Of a DNA stretch of 64,000 nt, positions 1-7,124 are shown in pieces. Position numbers and translations under genes: made by a program. How positions within the stretch are numbered: position 1 is the first letter of the stretch; every line of letters begins with the position of its first letter. The notes below the pieces were generated by a model. The model did not search any database. It saw nothing but the letters and a program-made list of their open reading frames with translations, and was not told the DNA's origin. The stretch is taken from contig NZ_JAKSXX010000246.1 in NCBI RefSeq assembly GCF_022829385.1, positions 1-64,000 on the forward strand, in the 5' to 3' direction. The DNA comes from Methylobacterium sp. J-070. GTDB lineage: Bacteria; Pseudomonadota; Alphaproteobacteria; Rhizobiales; Beijerinckiaceae.

Positions 1-39
1 TCACTCCCCCGCCCATCGGGAGAGGATCGGCAAATCACG

Positions 40-79
40 GCCGCCGGGCTCCCAGGGCGCGCCCCGGGAGCCCGGCGGC
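40..79. terminator. Strong GC hairpin, candidate bidirectional terminator
   Basis: A perfect 14-bp inverted repeat (40-53 against 66-79) with a 12-base GC-rich loop lies just beyond the stop codon of the minus-strand gene ending at 124. There is no T-tract on either side, so intrinsic termination is an inference from stem strength and position. Confidence 0.45.
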
Positions 80-123
80 AGACGTCCAACTGAGGAGATT
101 TCAAACGGCGGTTCTGGGGAGTT

Positions 124-1128
124 TCACTCCGGCATCAACACCATCGCGAACGGCGCTCCCACGAGGTCGAGGGCGTACTGCTCGGTCACCTCGTCGGCCC
201 ACGGGAAGGCCTCGCGAAGGGCGGCCGCGAACACCGCCGGATCCGGCGTCGGAGCGAGCGGCAGAGGGACCTCGACGAGATCCTCGCACAGCGCCCGCGG
301 GCTGTCGGCCCGTTCGCGTGCGAGCTTGTTGGGCTGGGGGAGGTGATCGAGCCGTGGGAACACGACGAGCGTGCGCCCGCCCCGGCCGGGCGCCTTGGGC
401 GCCGGCGCCGAGACCGGAAGGCGCACGATGCCCCCGCGGTCCTCGGCGATGACCTGCGCGTCGGCCTCCTCGGCCTCGTCGCTGACCGCCACGAGGCGCG
501 CGGCGTCCCGGTGCGCGGCCAGGCCGAGTGCGCGCGCCCTCGCCAGGGCCCCGGGGCGGTGGACCGGATGAAAGCCGCTGCCGCACAGGAACAGCCGGAT
601 CCCGTGTGCCATCACGGAGAAGTGCGGCAGGCCGGACCCGACGCAGCCCTCCGCGATCTCCGCGACCTGGACAAGGGCGTCGCGATGGCCGAGGTCGGCC
701 AGGTCGCCGAGGCATGCCCGCTCTAGGCGCAGGAAATCCTCGACGAGGGATGCCTGGCCGGGCGTGTCGTCAGGGACGTAGATCTCGCCATCGGCCCGGA
801 TGGCCTGCTCGCCGGCGTCCTGCAGGATCGTGCGCAGGCGGGCGACGGTCGCGGCGTGCATCATCACCCGGTTCGACGCGGACGCCGACAGGGCCTCGTG
901 CACCGTGATGTACGCAGCCCGGTACAGCCCGGCGAGGCGCTCACTGCAGTGCCAGTGCGTGCCGGGGTACGCGGGATCCGGCAGCAGCACGCCGCGGTCC
1001 GTGCGGCAGCGGCCGGTGGCCGTGCCAAAGGTGAGGCTGAAGGGACGGTCGTCGGGGCGAGGATCCGGCCGGTCGCCGCGCAGTTGCGCGTACAGCAGGT
1101 CCTCCGCCCTCTCGGGGGAGTTGGTCAT
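124..1128 (-). CDS. Hypothetical protein of the tRNA-Gly-proximal accessory block
   Basis: I do not recognise a family. The product is 334 residues when started at the ATG ending at 1128, which has GGAG eight bases upstream; the frame is open about 15 codons further upstream but without a ribosome site. The protein is soluble, with no signal peptide or membrane segment. It begins MTNSPERAEDLL, its middle is mostly helical, and the C-terminal third has a FPRLDHLPQP segment and an acidic end. It is first in from the left edge of a minus-strand series of small unknown genes and carries the leader shared by two of its neighbours, which suggests common control. Codon use looks like the host's. No function is proposed. 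Confidence 0.7.
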   Translation of the reverse strand: MTNSPERAEDLLYAQLRGDRPDPRPDDRPFSLTFGTATGRCRTDRGVLLPDPAYPGTHWHCSERLAGLYRAAYITVHEALSASASNRVMMHAATVARLRTILQDAGEQAIRADGEIYVPDDTPGQASLVEDFLRLERACLGDLADLGHRDALVQVAEIAEGCVGSGLPHFSVMAHGIRLFLCGSGFHPVHRPGALARARALGLAAHRDAARLVAVSDEAEEADAQVIAEDRGGIVRLPVSAPAPKAPGRGGRTLVVFPRLDHLPQPNKLARERADSPRALCEDLVEVPLPLAPTPDPAVFAAALREAFPWADEVTEQYALDLVGAPFAMVLMPE

Positions 1129-1173
1129 CGTCGATCTCCAAGGTCTGACGGCGCCTCGGACAGACCAAGGCAC
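1129..1173 (-). promoter_or_regulatory. Repeated 5' leader, copy 1
   Basis: Read on the minus strand, the 45 bases before the ATG contain a small hairpin (CTTGG, loop TCTGT, CCGAG), then a CAGACC element, then the ribosome site TGGAGATCG. The same order occurs upstream of the genes starting at 2313 and 2856, with stem bases changed but pairing kept. This is seen directly; a regulatory role is inference. Confidence 0.5.
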
Positions 1174-1199
1174 TTGAAACGCAGGCTATAGGGGAAGTC

Positions 1200-1733
1200 T
1201 TACTCGTCCGTTACCGGCTTGCGCTGCCGGAACGCGGCTCGCTCCTCAAGGATTGTGTCGACCGCGGCCAAGGCCTTCGTCATGGCGTCGTGCACGAACC
1301 GATTCCGCTCGACGTAATCCACGGCCATCGGACGGCCCGTGGAAGCCCGGTCGACCGTGACGCCGTGAGCGTCCTGGATCGCCTCGACGCACAGGAGGGC
1401 ATGCCCGAGCGCCCGGGGATGGGGGTGATGGCTCGCCTCGGCCAGGAACCGGAGCGCGTACTCGGGCAAGCCGAAGCGCACAATTCTGTCCTTGGCAGTG
1501 CTGCGCCGGTTGATCTGCAGGAGGCGGGAGAGCGGATTGACCCACTCGTGGCCGAGTACCTCCGTCGCCGCCCGGTCGACGGCGCGCATCAGGTCCACGC
1601 CGACCTCTTCCATCGTCACCAGGCGGTCGCCGGCGTACAGGTCGCGGCCGCGGTAGGTCAGCGGCTCCCCGTCCGCGACGCCGACGCAGACGCCATCGGC
1701 GGGCTGGGGCATGGGCTTCAGGTCGATCTTCAT
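1200..1733 (-). CDS. Hypothetical protein of the accessory block
   Basis: The product is 177 residues with no family I recognise, and soluble by sequence. The ATG has a good AGGAG site (AGGAGCACGCC). An N-terminal part with VADGEPLTYRGRDLY resembles a short beta-rich module, and the rest is helical and rich in His and Arg (ASHHPHPRALGHA). The stop codon lies 71 bases before the next gene on the same strand. Unlike its neighbours it lacks the shared leader and is preceded instead by a GC hairpin. Its stop context and host-like codon use support a real gene. Confidence 0.65.
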   Translation of the reverse strand: MKIDLKPMPQPADGVCVGVADGEPLTYRGRDLYAGDRLVTMEEVGVDLMRAVDRAATEVLGHEWVNPLSRLLQINRRSTAKDRIVRFGLPEYALRFLAEASHHPHPRALGHALLCVEAIQDAHGVTVDRASTGRPMAVDYVERNRFVHDAMTKALAAVDTILEERAAFRQRKPVTDE

Positions 1734-1755
1734 GGCGTGCTCCTGACATGAGGAA

Positions 1756-1777
1756 GGGCGGCCCCGCGGGACCGCCC
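1756..1777. terminator. GC hairpin between accessory genes
   Basis: GGGCGGCCC pairs with GGGACCGCCC (one bulged A) around a CGC loop, between the stop of the gene ending at 1804 and the start at 1733. It would end transcription of the upstream minus-strand gene or act as a processing point. It has no T-run. Confidence 0.4.
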
Positions 1778-1803
1778 AGGAATTCGGTGCGATGGTTGCC
1801 GGC

Positions 1804-2313
1804 TCAGGCGTGGCTATGGTCGTAGATCTGGTAGTGGAGGAGTTCGAGCTGCGCCTTCAGGAGCTCCGCCTGCAGCGGGTGGCCGGCCTTGCCGCAGTAG
1901 CCCCGGGGCTCCAGCGAGACGGGCCGGAAGCGGAACGTGCAGGGCACGTCGTCCGACCACTCGCCCGCCTCGCCTGCAGCCTGGACGAAGTAGGCGATCT
2001 TGGCCTGCTCGGCGTCGGTGAACCACTCGGGATCCCCGCAGTCCAGGGTCCCGACGTTGACCTCCCAATGACCGGCCAGGGTGGGCGCGGGGATGCCCTC
2101 CGACAGGTTGCCGGTGCGGGTCTGGGTCGGGCTCTGGTGCCGCTCGCCGCGGTCGTGCCAGCGCCAGAACATGCAGTCGCTCGCGGCGCACATGGCGTCC
2201 TCGTTCGTGGTGACGCCGGCGTCGTTGTACACGGTGACGGAGCGGGTCTCGGGGCACCAGGTGGAGTGGGCCTGGCCTTCGGTCAGTAGGGCGGCTTCGA
2301 GTTGGGATTCCAT
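1804..2313 (-). CDS. Phage-type cysteine protein (CMFWRW / GYCG motifs)
   Basis: The product is 169 residues. The N-terminus has HSTWCPETR, followed by CAASDCMFWRW near residues 42-52, and GYCGKAG lies about 30 residues from the end. From memory, this W-C-P ... C-x4-C-x-x-W-R-W ... G-Y-C-G order is that of small prophage proteins, where the cysteines look like metal ligands. Here a spacer of about 85 residues separates the second and third parts. The start has GGGAAGATCG upstream and the shared leader. A link to a mobile element fits its place beside a tRNA gene. The biochemical role is unknown, and the family match was not searched. Confidence 0.65.
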   Translation of the reverse strand: MESQLEAALLTEGQAHSTWCPETRSVTVYNDAGVTTNEDAMCAASDCMFWRWHDRGERHQSPTQTRTGNLSEGIPAPTLAGHWEVNVGTLDCGDPEWFTDAEQAKIAYFVQAAGEAGEWSDDVPCTFRFRPVSLEPRGYCGKAGHPLQAELLKAQLELLHYQIYDHSHA

Positions 2314-2353
2314 GACGATCTTCCCTTGGTGACCGCCGCGGACGTCCCGCAGC
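2314..2353 (-). promoter_or_regulatory. Repeated 5' leader, copy 2
   Basis: On the minus strand: GCGG, loop GACGT, CCGC hairpin, then CACC and GGGAAGATCG before the ATG. It aligns with the leaders at 1129-1173 and 2857-2903. Confidence 0.5.
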
Positions 2354-2368
2354 GGCGGAGGCCTTGCC

Positions 2369-2418
2369 GGCGCTCCCCGCTCCCCCGCCGATAGCCTGGC
2401 GGGGGAGAAGGGAGCGCC
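2369..2418. terminator. Imperfect long hairpin between accessory genes
   Basis: Two nested arms pair: GGCGCTCCC (from 2369) with GGAGCGCC (2411-2418), and inside them CCCCCGCC with GGCGGGGG. It follows the stop of the gene ending at 2422. It is GC-rich with no T-run, so the terminator role is inferred from position. Confidence 0.4.
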
Positions 2419-2421
2419 GCC

Positions 2422-2856
2422 TCAGGTGGCCTTGGGGGCGGGGCTCCGGACCTTGCCGAAGCCCTCCATCGCGGCGCGGAGCACGGCCTCCTTGGCCTTC
2501 GGGGTCAGGTCGATGCGGTCGACCTTGCCCTGCTTCGAATAGACGTCCGTGTTGCCGGCGTGGGTCACGGTCCAGCCCTTGGCGCTGCGCTTGAGCGCGA
2601 ACTCGATGACGGTCTTACAGTACTTGTAGGCGTTCGCCGTCGGGCCGGCCTCGCGGTAGCTGTACAGGCACCCGACGCGGTTCGAGGCGGCGACGCCGGC
2701 GTCGGCGAGCCGGTCCTCAAGGGTTTTGGCGCGGTAGAGGATCTCGGTGGCGTCCGGGAAGACCTTGGCGCGGCCCCTGAGGGCGGCGAGGGCCTCGTTG
2801 ATGGCGGCCTCGTTCTCGGCGGAGATGACGAGGGCGTTGAGAGGCTTGGTGGCCAT
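2422..2856 (-). CDS. Hypothetical protein of the accessory block
   Basis: The product is 144 residues, soluble, with no known family. The N-terminal half is helical (ALVISAENEAAINEALAAL), the middle holds a Cys/Tyr-rich stretch (GCLYSYREAG ... AYKYCKTV), and the C-terminus is basic and rich in Lys and Ala. The start is preceded by GAGAGATCGG. It is transcribed from the best promoter seen in the block, which a perfect dyad overlaps, so it is probably repressed by a dimeric regulator not in view. It diverges from the gene at 3043. Confidence 0.65.
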   Translation of the reverse strand: MATKPLNALVISAENEAAINEALAALRGRAKVFPDATEILYRAKTLEDRLADAGVAASNRVGCLYSYREAGPTANAYKYCKTVIEFALKRSAKGWTVTHAGNTDVYSKQGKVDRIDLTPKAKEAVLRAAMEGFGKVRSPAPKAT

Positions 2857-2903
2857 GGTGTCCGATCTCTCTGGTCTGTAGCGACCGCGGACAACCCGCA
2901 GCC
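2857..2903 (-). promoter_or_regulatory. Repeated 5' leader, copy 3
   Basis: On the minus strand: GCGG, loop GTTGT, CCGC hairpin, then a CAGACC element and GAGAGATCGG before the ATG. It is the closest match to copy 1 in the CAGACC part and to copy 2 in the hairpin. The predicted transcript from the promoter at 2913-2941 begins just upstream of it. Confidence 0.5.
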
Positions 2904-2941
2904 GTTAATGTCAATCTAATGGGACATTAACGCTTCGTCAA
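2903..2941 (-). promoter_or_regulatory. Sigma-70-like promoter overlapped by a perfect 10-bp dyad operator
   Basis: On the minus strand TTGACG (2936-2941) and TAGATT (2913-2918) are separated by exactly 17 bases, matching -35 and -10 boxes. A perfect inverted repeat CGTTAATGTC / GACATTAACG (2903-2912 and 2923-2932, 10-base spacer) covers the -10 box and part of the spacer. The stretch is AT-rich in a 70% GC region. This arrangement is typical of a repressor-controlled promoter; no repressor gene is in view. Confidence 0.6.
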
Positions 2942-3042
2942 GGCCCGCTCCGGCGGGCGCCCTGTACGAATCCTGGATCGTGCGTACCCTGTGCTGGAGG
3001 ACTGTGCGGGGCCGACAGCGAAGGGGGGCGGCGGGATCGACC

Positions 3043-3888
3043 ATGCGCGTCCCCGAGCACATTGCCGTGACCGACGCGGACGGGATGACCTGGCGACCGG
3101 ACAAGGCGCCCCAGGAGGTCCGGGACGCCATCGCGGCGCGTCAGAAGACCGAAGCGGATGAGACCGACGCCATGTACAGCATCCCCTACAGTCAGATCAC
3201 GCTCAGGTCGGCGCAGTCTGGGTCACTCCGGCTCAGGACAGTCGTCAGAGACAGGGCCACGGTCGAAGCCGAGATCGCCCAGGTCGAGGATGCGTTCGCC
3301 TCGGGAGGTCGAGGCATATCGCTCGAAACGTTGTCGACCCGCCTGCGCGCCCTGTACGTCGAGTTGGAGAGCCTCGGCAGTCCGCCGGTCCTCCGTCTTC
3401 GCATTGTCCGCAGCACCGAACCCGGACTGCGGACAATGCCAGATCCGGCGCCCGGCGAGCCGGTCGAGTTTGAACCCGTCCCGACAACAGCAGTCCTCGT
3501 CCCGAACGATGCGGAGTGCATCCGGCTCGCGAAGCAGGCGGGTTTGATCAGCAACCACGAAAGGACCGTGGATGAATGGCAGGCCCACGTCATCGAGAGC
3601 ATGGAGATCCGCGTCGAAGGGACGGGCGATCTGGACACGGTTCTGGCGCAAGTCCTCACGCCGAACGGTGACGGGACGCACGTGTGCCGGGCGTCACGCG
3701 ACAATTGCCACATCTACCTCCCGCGCGTGCGTAACGAGGGATGGCGGTGGAGCGATGGCGTGCTCACGGTAAAGGTCTCGATTAAGACGCCGCGGCAAGC
3801 CCAGGTGAGCCGACCGATGCGTACCGCGGCCGGCGGTCTCGTGATGGTCTCCGAGCTCTGGAGCGAGACGGTGCACCACCATTCCTAA
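3043..3888 (+). CDS. Hypothetical protein, divergent gene at the edge of the accessory block
   Basis: The product is 281 residues when started at the ATG at 3043 (context GGGATCGACC before it); the frame stays open to 2980 without a better ribosome site. No family is recognised. The middle region (TVEAEIAQVEDAF, TRLRALYVELESLG) looks like a short coiled coil, followed by a Pro-rich linker. The C-terminal half (about 170-281) is a mixed alpha/beta region with HVCRASRDNCHIYLPR and GWRW. It is the only plus-strand gene of the block and ends about 90 bases from the tRNA 3' end. GC content is slightly lower than in the flanking core genes. Confidence 0.6.
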   Translation: MRVPEHIAVTDADGMTWRPDKAPQEVRDAIAARQKTEADETDAMYSIPYSQITLRSAQSGSLRLRTVVRDRATVEAEIAQVEDAFASGGRGISLETLSTRLRALYVELESLGSPPVLRLRIVRSTEPGLRTMPDPAPGEPVEFEPVPTTAVLVPNDAECIRLAKQAGLISNHERTVDEWQAHVIESMEIRVEGTGDLDTVLAQVLTPNGDGTHVCRASRDNCHIYLPRVRNEGWRWSDGVLTVKVSIKTPRQAQVSRPMRTAAGGLVMVSELWSETVHHHS

Positions 3889-3908
3889 GACCCTGATCCA
3901 GGGCTGAG

Positions 3909-3949
3909 CGTGGTACGTTGGTGGTACACTCGGATTTCAGCGTACCACG
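3909..3949. repeat. Dyad and direct repeats next to the tRNA-Gly 3' end
   Basis: CGTGGTACG (3909-3917) is the exact reverse complement of CGTACCACG (3941-3949), and GTGGTAC occurs again as a direct copy at 3921-3927. The cluster sits 27 bases from the tRNA 3' end, where integrase arm sites or an excisionase operator would lie. That role is inference. Confidence 0.45.
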
Positions 3950-3975
3950 GGGACCGGCTAAGTGCCTGAAAAGAT

Positions 3976-4050
3976 TGGAGCGGGCGATCGGGATCGAACC
4001 GACGACATTCAGCTTGGGAAGCTGACGTTCTACCACTGAACTACGCCCGC
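3976..4050 (-). tRNA. tRNA-Gly (CCC anticodon)
   Basis: A full cloverleaf reads on the minus strand: acceptor GCGGGCG/CGCCCGC, D arm GTTC...GAAC, anticodon stem TCAGC/GCTGA with loop TTCCCAA (anticodon CCC, reading GGG), T loop TTCGATC, and an encoded TCCA end. The gene is intact. Its 3' end faces the accessory block at lower coordinates. Confidence 0.93.
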
Positions 4051-4161
4051 AACGCCAAGCCTTTTGGACGGCTTCGGGGGTCCGAGTCAACGGCCAGTGC
4101 CGCCGGCCGGGCCGGAGCGAGACGACGCCGCAGCGGCTCAGGGCCGCCGCCCGGCGCCGCC

Positions 4162-4674
4162 CTACGGTTCGTGCACCAGCCGATCGAGACGCATCCGGGT
4201 GATCGCGCCGATCTCGTCCAGGGCTGCGGCCTCCTCCTCGCCGGGTTCGCGCGCCAGGCGTTGCTCGAACAGCACCAGGATCTCGCGCAGGTCCCGGCCG
4301 CGCACCGCGACGATGAAGGGGAACCCGAACCGTCGCCGGTAGGCGGCGTTCAGACGGTCGAAGGTCGCCGCGTCCGCCGCGGAGAGCCGGTCGAGGGCGG
4401 CGCTGCCCTGCTCCTGGGCCGACTCGGCCGTCATCGCCCGCGCCCGGGCCTCGGGCCCGGCGAGTTCGGGATGGCCGTTGAGGAACGCGAGACGCTCGTC
4501 CGCCGGCGCCGCGCGCACCGCCGCCATCATCGCGTCGTGGAGGTCCTGCACCTGCGTGAACGGCCTGCTGGCGTAGGCCGCCCGTGCCACCCAGGCCGCA
4601 TGCTCGAACACCCCGCCGAGATGATCGACGAAGGCATCGGCGGTCAGGCCGTTGATGCGCGCGAGGTCGATCAT
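4162..4674 (-). CDS. uraD: OHCU decarboxylase (2-oxo-4-hydroxy-4-carboxy-5-ureidoimidazoline decarboxylase)
   Basis: It converts OHCU to S-allantoin, the last step of the uricase branch, in the cytoplasm. The 170-residue length fits the family. Visible motifs are GGVFEHAAW, NGHPELAGPE (the HPxLAG catalytic histidine) and a SAQEQ glutamate segment. The ATG ending at 4674 lies six bases after the uraH stop, and its ribosome site GAGGG overlaps that stop, so the pair is translationally linked. Product of the neighbour, OHCU, is its substrate. Confidence 0.92.
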   Translation of the reverse strand: MIDLARINGLTADAFVDHLGGVFEHAAWVARAAYASRPFTQVQDLHDAMMAAVRAAPADERLAFLNGHPELAGPEARARAMTAESAQEQGSAALDRLSAADAATFDRLNAAYRRRFGFPFIVAVRGRDLREILVLFEQRLAREPGEEEAAALDEIGAITRMRLDRLVHEP

Positions 4675-4679
4675 CGCCC

Positions 4680-5033
4680 TCAGCTTCCGCGATAGGTGGT
4701 GAAGCTCGACGGCGCGCACAGCATCGGCACGTGGTAGTGCTGCTTGGCGTCGAAGACCGCGAAGCGCACCACCGGGTCGTCGATGAAGATGTCGGCCTCG
4801 TCCGTGCCGGAGCGCGCCTTGAAATAGGCGTCGACGTGGAATTCCAGCTGGTATTGCCCGGTCCGGGCCTGGTCCGCGGGGAGGAGCGGCGCGTCGGTCC
4901 GGCCATCGGCATTGGTGACGACGCTCTTGATCAGCCGCCACCGGCCGTCTTCCAGGACGGAGAAGTCGACGCGCACGCCCGCCGCGGGGCGTCCGCGGTC
5001 GGTGTCGAGGACGTGGGTGGTGATGCCGGCCAT
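4680..5033 (-). CDS. uraH: 5-hydroxyisourate hydrolase, cytoplasmic
   Basis: It hydrolyses 5-hydroxyisourate to OHCU. The 117 residues form a compact transthyretin-like protein with all family signatures: His7 in TTHVLDT, Arg45 in ADGRTDAP, the HYHVP histidine near residue 98, and the terminal YRGS. No signal peptide. It is immediately upstream of uraD. A second, longer hydrolase gene lies 83 bases upstream on the same strand. Confidence 0.94.
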   Translation of the reverse strand: MAGITTHVLDTDRGRPAAGVRVDFSVLEDGRWRLIKSVVTNADGRTDAPLLPADQARTGQYQLEFHVDAYFKARSGTDEADIFIDDPVVRFAVFDAKQHYHVPMLCAPSSFTTYRGS

Positions 5034-5116
5034 GGCGGGTCTCCTGATCGCATTGGGGGGACCGGCGCCCTGCAGCCGCGTCCCGGGGGGTCGGTCCCGA
5101 TGTTCCGGACGCCGCG

Positions 5117-5641
5117 CTAGCTGCCGCGATAGTACGAGTAGCCCCAGGGGGTGAACAGCACCGGCAGGTGGTAGCGCTGCCCCGCGTCGCGGATCCGGAA
5201 GCGGATCGGCACGCGGCCGAGGAAGTTCGGGCTCGGAAGCTTCACGCCGAAGGTGGCGAAGTAGTCCTCGACATGCATCACCAGCTCGTAACGGCCCGTC
5301 TTGAAGGCGTCGTCGACGAGGAGCGGCTCGGCGGTCCGGCCGTTCGGCGCGGTGGTGACCGTCTTGATCGGCCTGTAGCCGTCGCCGTCAAGCATCGCGA
5401 GGTCGCAGACCATGCCGGCGCCGGGGGTGCCGTGGAAGTTGTCGATGGCGTGCATGGTCAGCCGCGGCGACAGACCGGATTGCGAGACGGGGGCGGTCGT
5501 CAACGTCCCGGGCTTGGCCGGACTTCCGGTCGGGGCGGGGACGCCCTGGGCCAGCGCCGTACCGGCGGACGCCGCGGCGCCGAGGCCGGTGGCGACGAGG
5601 CTCCGCCGCGTCAGGACGTATCGGTCTGCTGCGTGATCCAA
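5117..5641 (-). CDS. Second 5-hydroxyisourate hydrolase with Tat-like signal peptide
   Basis: A transthyretin-like hydroxyisourate hydrolase of 174 residues whose catalytic set is complete: MHAID histidine, NGRTAEP arginine, RYHLP histidine and C-terminal YRGS. The N-terminal extension LTRRSLVATGLGAAAS followed by ALA-QG looks like a twin-arginine signal, so the enzyme should act in the periplasm. No ATG is available near the right place; TTG at 5639-5641 has AGGAGG eight bases upstream and is the chosen start. An uncharacterised transthyretin-related protein is the alternative, but the conserved active site argues for hydrolase activity. Confidence 0.82.
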   Translation of the reverse strand: MDHAADRYVLTRRSLVATGLGAAASAGTALAQGVPAPTGSPAKPGTLTTAPVSQSGLSPRLTMHAIDNFHGTPGAGMVCDLAMLDGDGYRPIKTVTTAPNGRTAEPLLVDDAFKTGRYELVMHVEDYFATFGVKLPSPNFLGRVPIRFRIRDAGQRYHLPVLFTPWGYSYYRGS

Positions 5642-5667
5642 AACGCGCTCCTCCTGTCGGTTGGGTC

Positions 5668-7035
5668 TCAAGCCGGCTCGTGGGCGGCACGGGCCTGGGC
5701 GCGGCGCTCCATCCCGGGCGTCGCCGGCGGGACGAAGGCGAGGATCAACATCAGGGCCGCGGCCTCGACGGCCGCCACCAGCCACAGCCCGGTCGAGGCC
5801 GCGCCGGTATGCTCGCGCAGGTAGCCCATGACCGCCGGCGCACCGAACCCCGCCAGATTGGCCACGGAATTGATCAGCGCGATGCCGGCCGCGGCCGCCG
5901 AGCCGGCCAGGAATCGGCTCGGGATCTGCCAGAAGACCGGGATCGCGCTCATCGTGCCGACGATCGCTAGGCCGAGCGTGACCAACGCCAGGATGGGGGC
6001 AGCCGTCACGAGGAGGCCGGTCAGGGCGATCGCCAGGGCGCCGACGAAGGCCGGCACGCCGCAATGCAGCCGCGCCTCGCCGGTCCGGTCCGAATGACGC
6101 CCGTTGAGGATCATCCCCGCGCCGCCGCACAGGTAGGCCGCCGACATGATCCAGCCGACGTCGAGCGGATCGGTGACGCCGGCGTCGCGCACCACGCTCG
6201 GCCCGAAGAACGTCAGGGCCGAGTTGGCCGTGACGATGCAGAAGAAGATCGCGATGCAGTGCCAGACGCGGACATCCTTCAGCGAGGCGAGGATGCGGTA
6301 CTCGCGGGGGCCGAGGGCGGCCGCGTCGCGGGCGAGGTCGGCCTCGACCAGCGCCCTCTGCTCCGGCGTCAGCCACCCGGCCTTCGCCGGTCGGTCGGTG
6401 AGGTAGACGAGCGTGACCAGGCCCGCGAGGATCGACGGGATGCCTTCGAGAAGAAATACCCACTGCCAGCCGGACCAGCCGTTGACGCCGTGCAACCCCG
6501 CCATGATCGCCCCGGCCAGCGGCCCCCCGACGACGCCGGCCAGCGCCGAGGCCGACATGAACAGCCCGAACACCTTGGCGCGGCGCTCGCTCGGATACCA
6601 GTAGGTCAGGAACAGGATCACGCCGGGGTAGAACCCGGCCTCGAAGACGCCGAGCAGGAAACGCAGGCCGTAGAAGAACATCGGCGTGGTCACGGTCATC
6701 ATCGCCACGCAGCAGAGGCCCCACAGGAGGGTGATCCGCGCGATGGTCTTGCGTGCGCCGACATGCTCCAGCAGCAGATTGCTCGGCACCTCGCAGAGGA
6801 AGTAGCCGATGAAGAAGATCCCCGCGCCGACACCGTAGACCGTCTCGCTGAAGCGGAGCTCGGAAAGCATCTGAAGCTTGGCGAAGCCGATGTTCACCCG
6901 GTCGATCCAGGACAGCACCCAGAGGAACATCAGGAACGGCAGAAGCCGCCACGTGATCCGCCGGTAGGTGGCGTCGAGGGCGGGGTGCGCAATTGCGCCC
7001 GGGTTGTCTGCAGCTCGCCGCGCCTCTGTCGTCAT
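5668..7035 (-). CDS. MFS transporter, anion:cation symporter type
   Basis: The product is 455 residues with about 12 hydrophobic segments. Signature stretches are WVLSWIDRVNIGFAK near the first helix and GVFEAGFYPGVILFL and YWYPSERRAK in the N-terminal half, all typical of the ACS (phthalate/tartrate/glucarate-like) family of the major facilitator superfamily. It lies in the ureide cluster on the same strand, 26 bases beyond the TTG start of the exported hydrolase gene. A ureide or a related organic anion is a reasonable substrate, but that is context only. Confidence 0.85.
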   Translation of the reverse strand: MTTEARRAADNPGAIAHPALDATYRRITWRLLPFLMFLWVLSWIDRVNIGFAKLQMLSELRFSETVYGVGAGIFFIGYFLCEVPSNLLLEHVGARKTIARITLLWGLCCVAMMTVTTPMFFYGLRFLLGVFEAGFYPGVILFLTYWYPSERRAKVFGLFMSASALAGVVGGPLAGAIMAGLHGVNGWSGWQWVFLLEGIPSILAGLVTLVYLTDRPAKAGWLTPEQRALVEADLARDAAALGPREYRILASLKDVRVWHCIAIFFCIVTANSALTFFGPSVVRDAGVTDPLDVGWIMSAAYLCGGAGMILNGRHSDRTGEARLHCGVPAFVGALAIALTGLLVTAAPILALVTLGLAIVGTMSAIPVFWQIPSRFLAGSAAAAGIALINSVANLAGFGAPAVMGYLREHTGAASTGLWLVAAVEAAALMLILAFVPPATPGMERRAQARAAHEPA

Positions 7036-7124
7036 GGCTTGTCCTGCACCGGAAGCGTGATGGGACTGGATTGGACAGTGTTCGACAAGGGATCTCTACG
7101 CCAGTCCCACGGCCGGGGCGCGGT

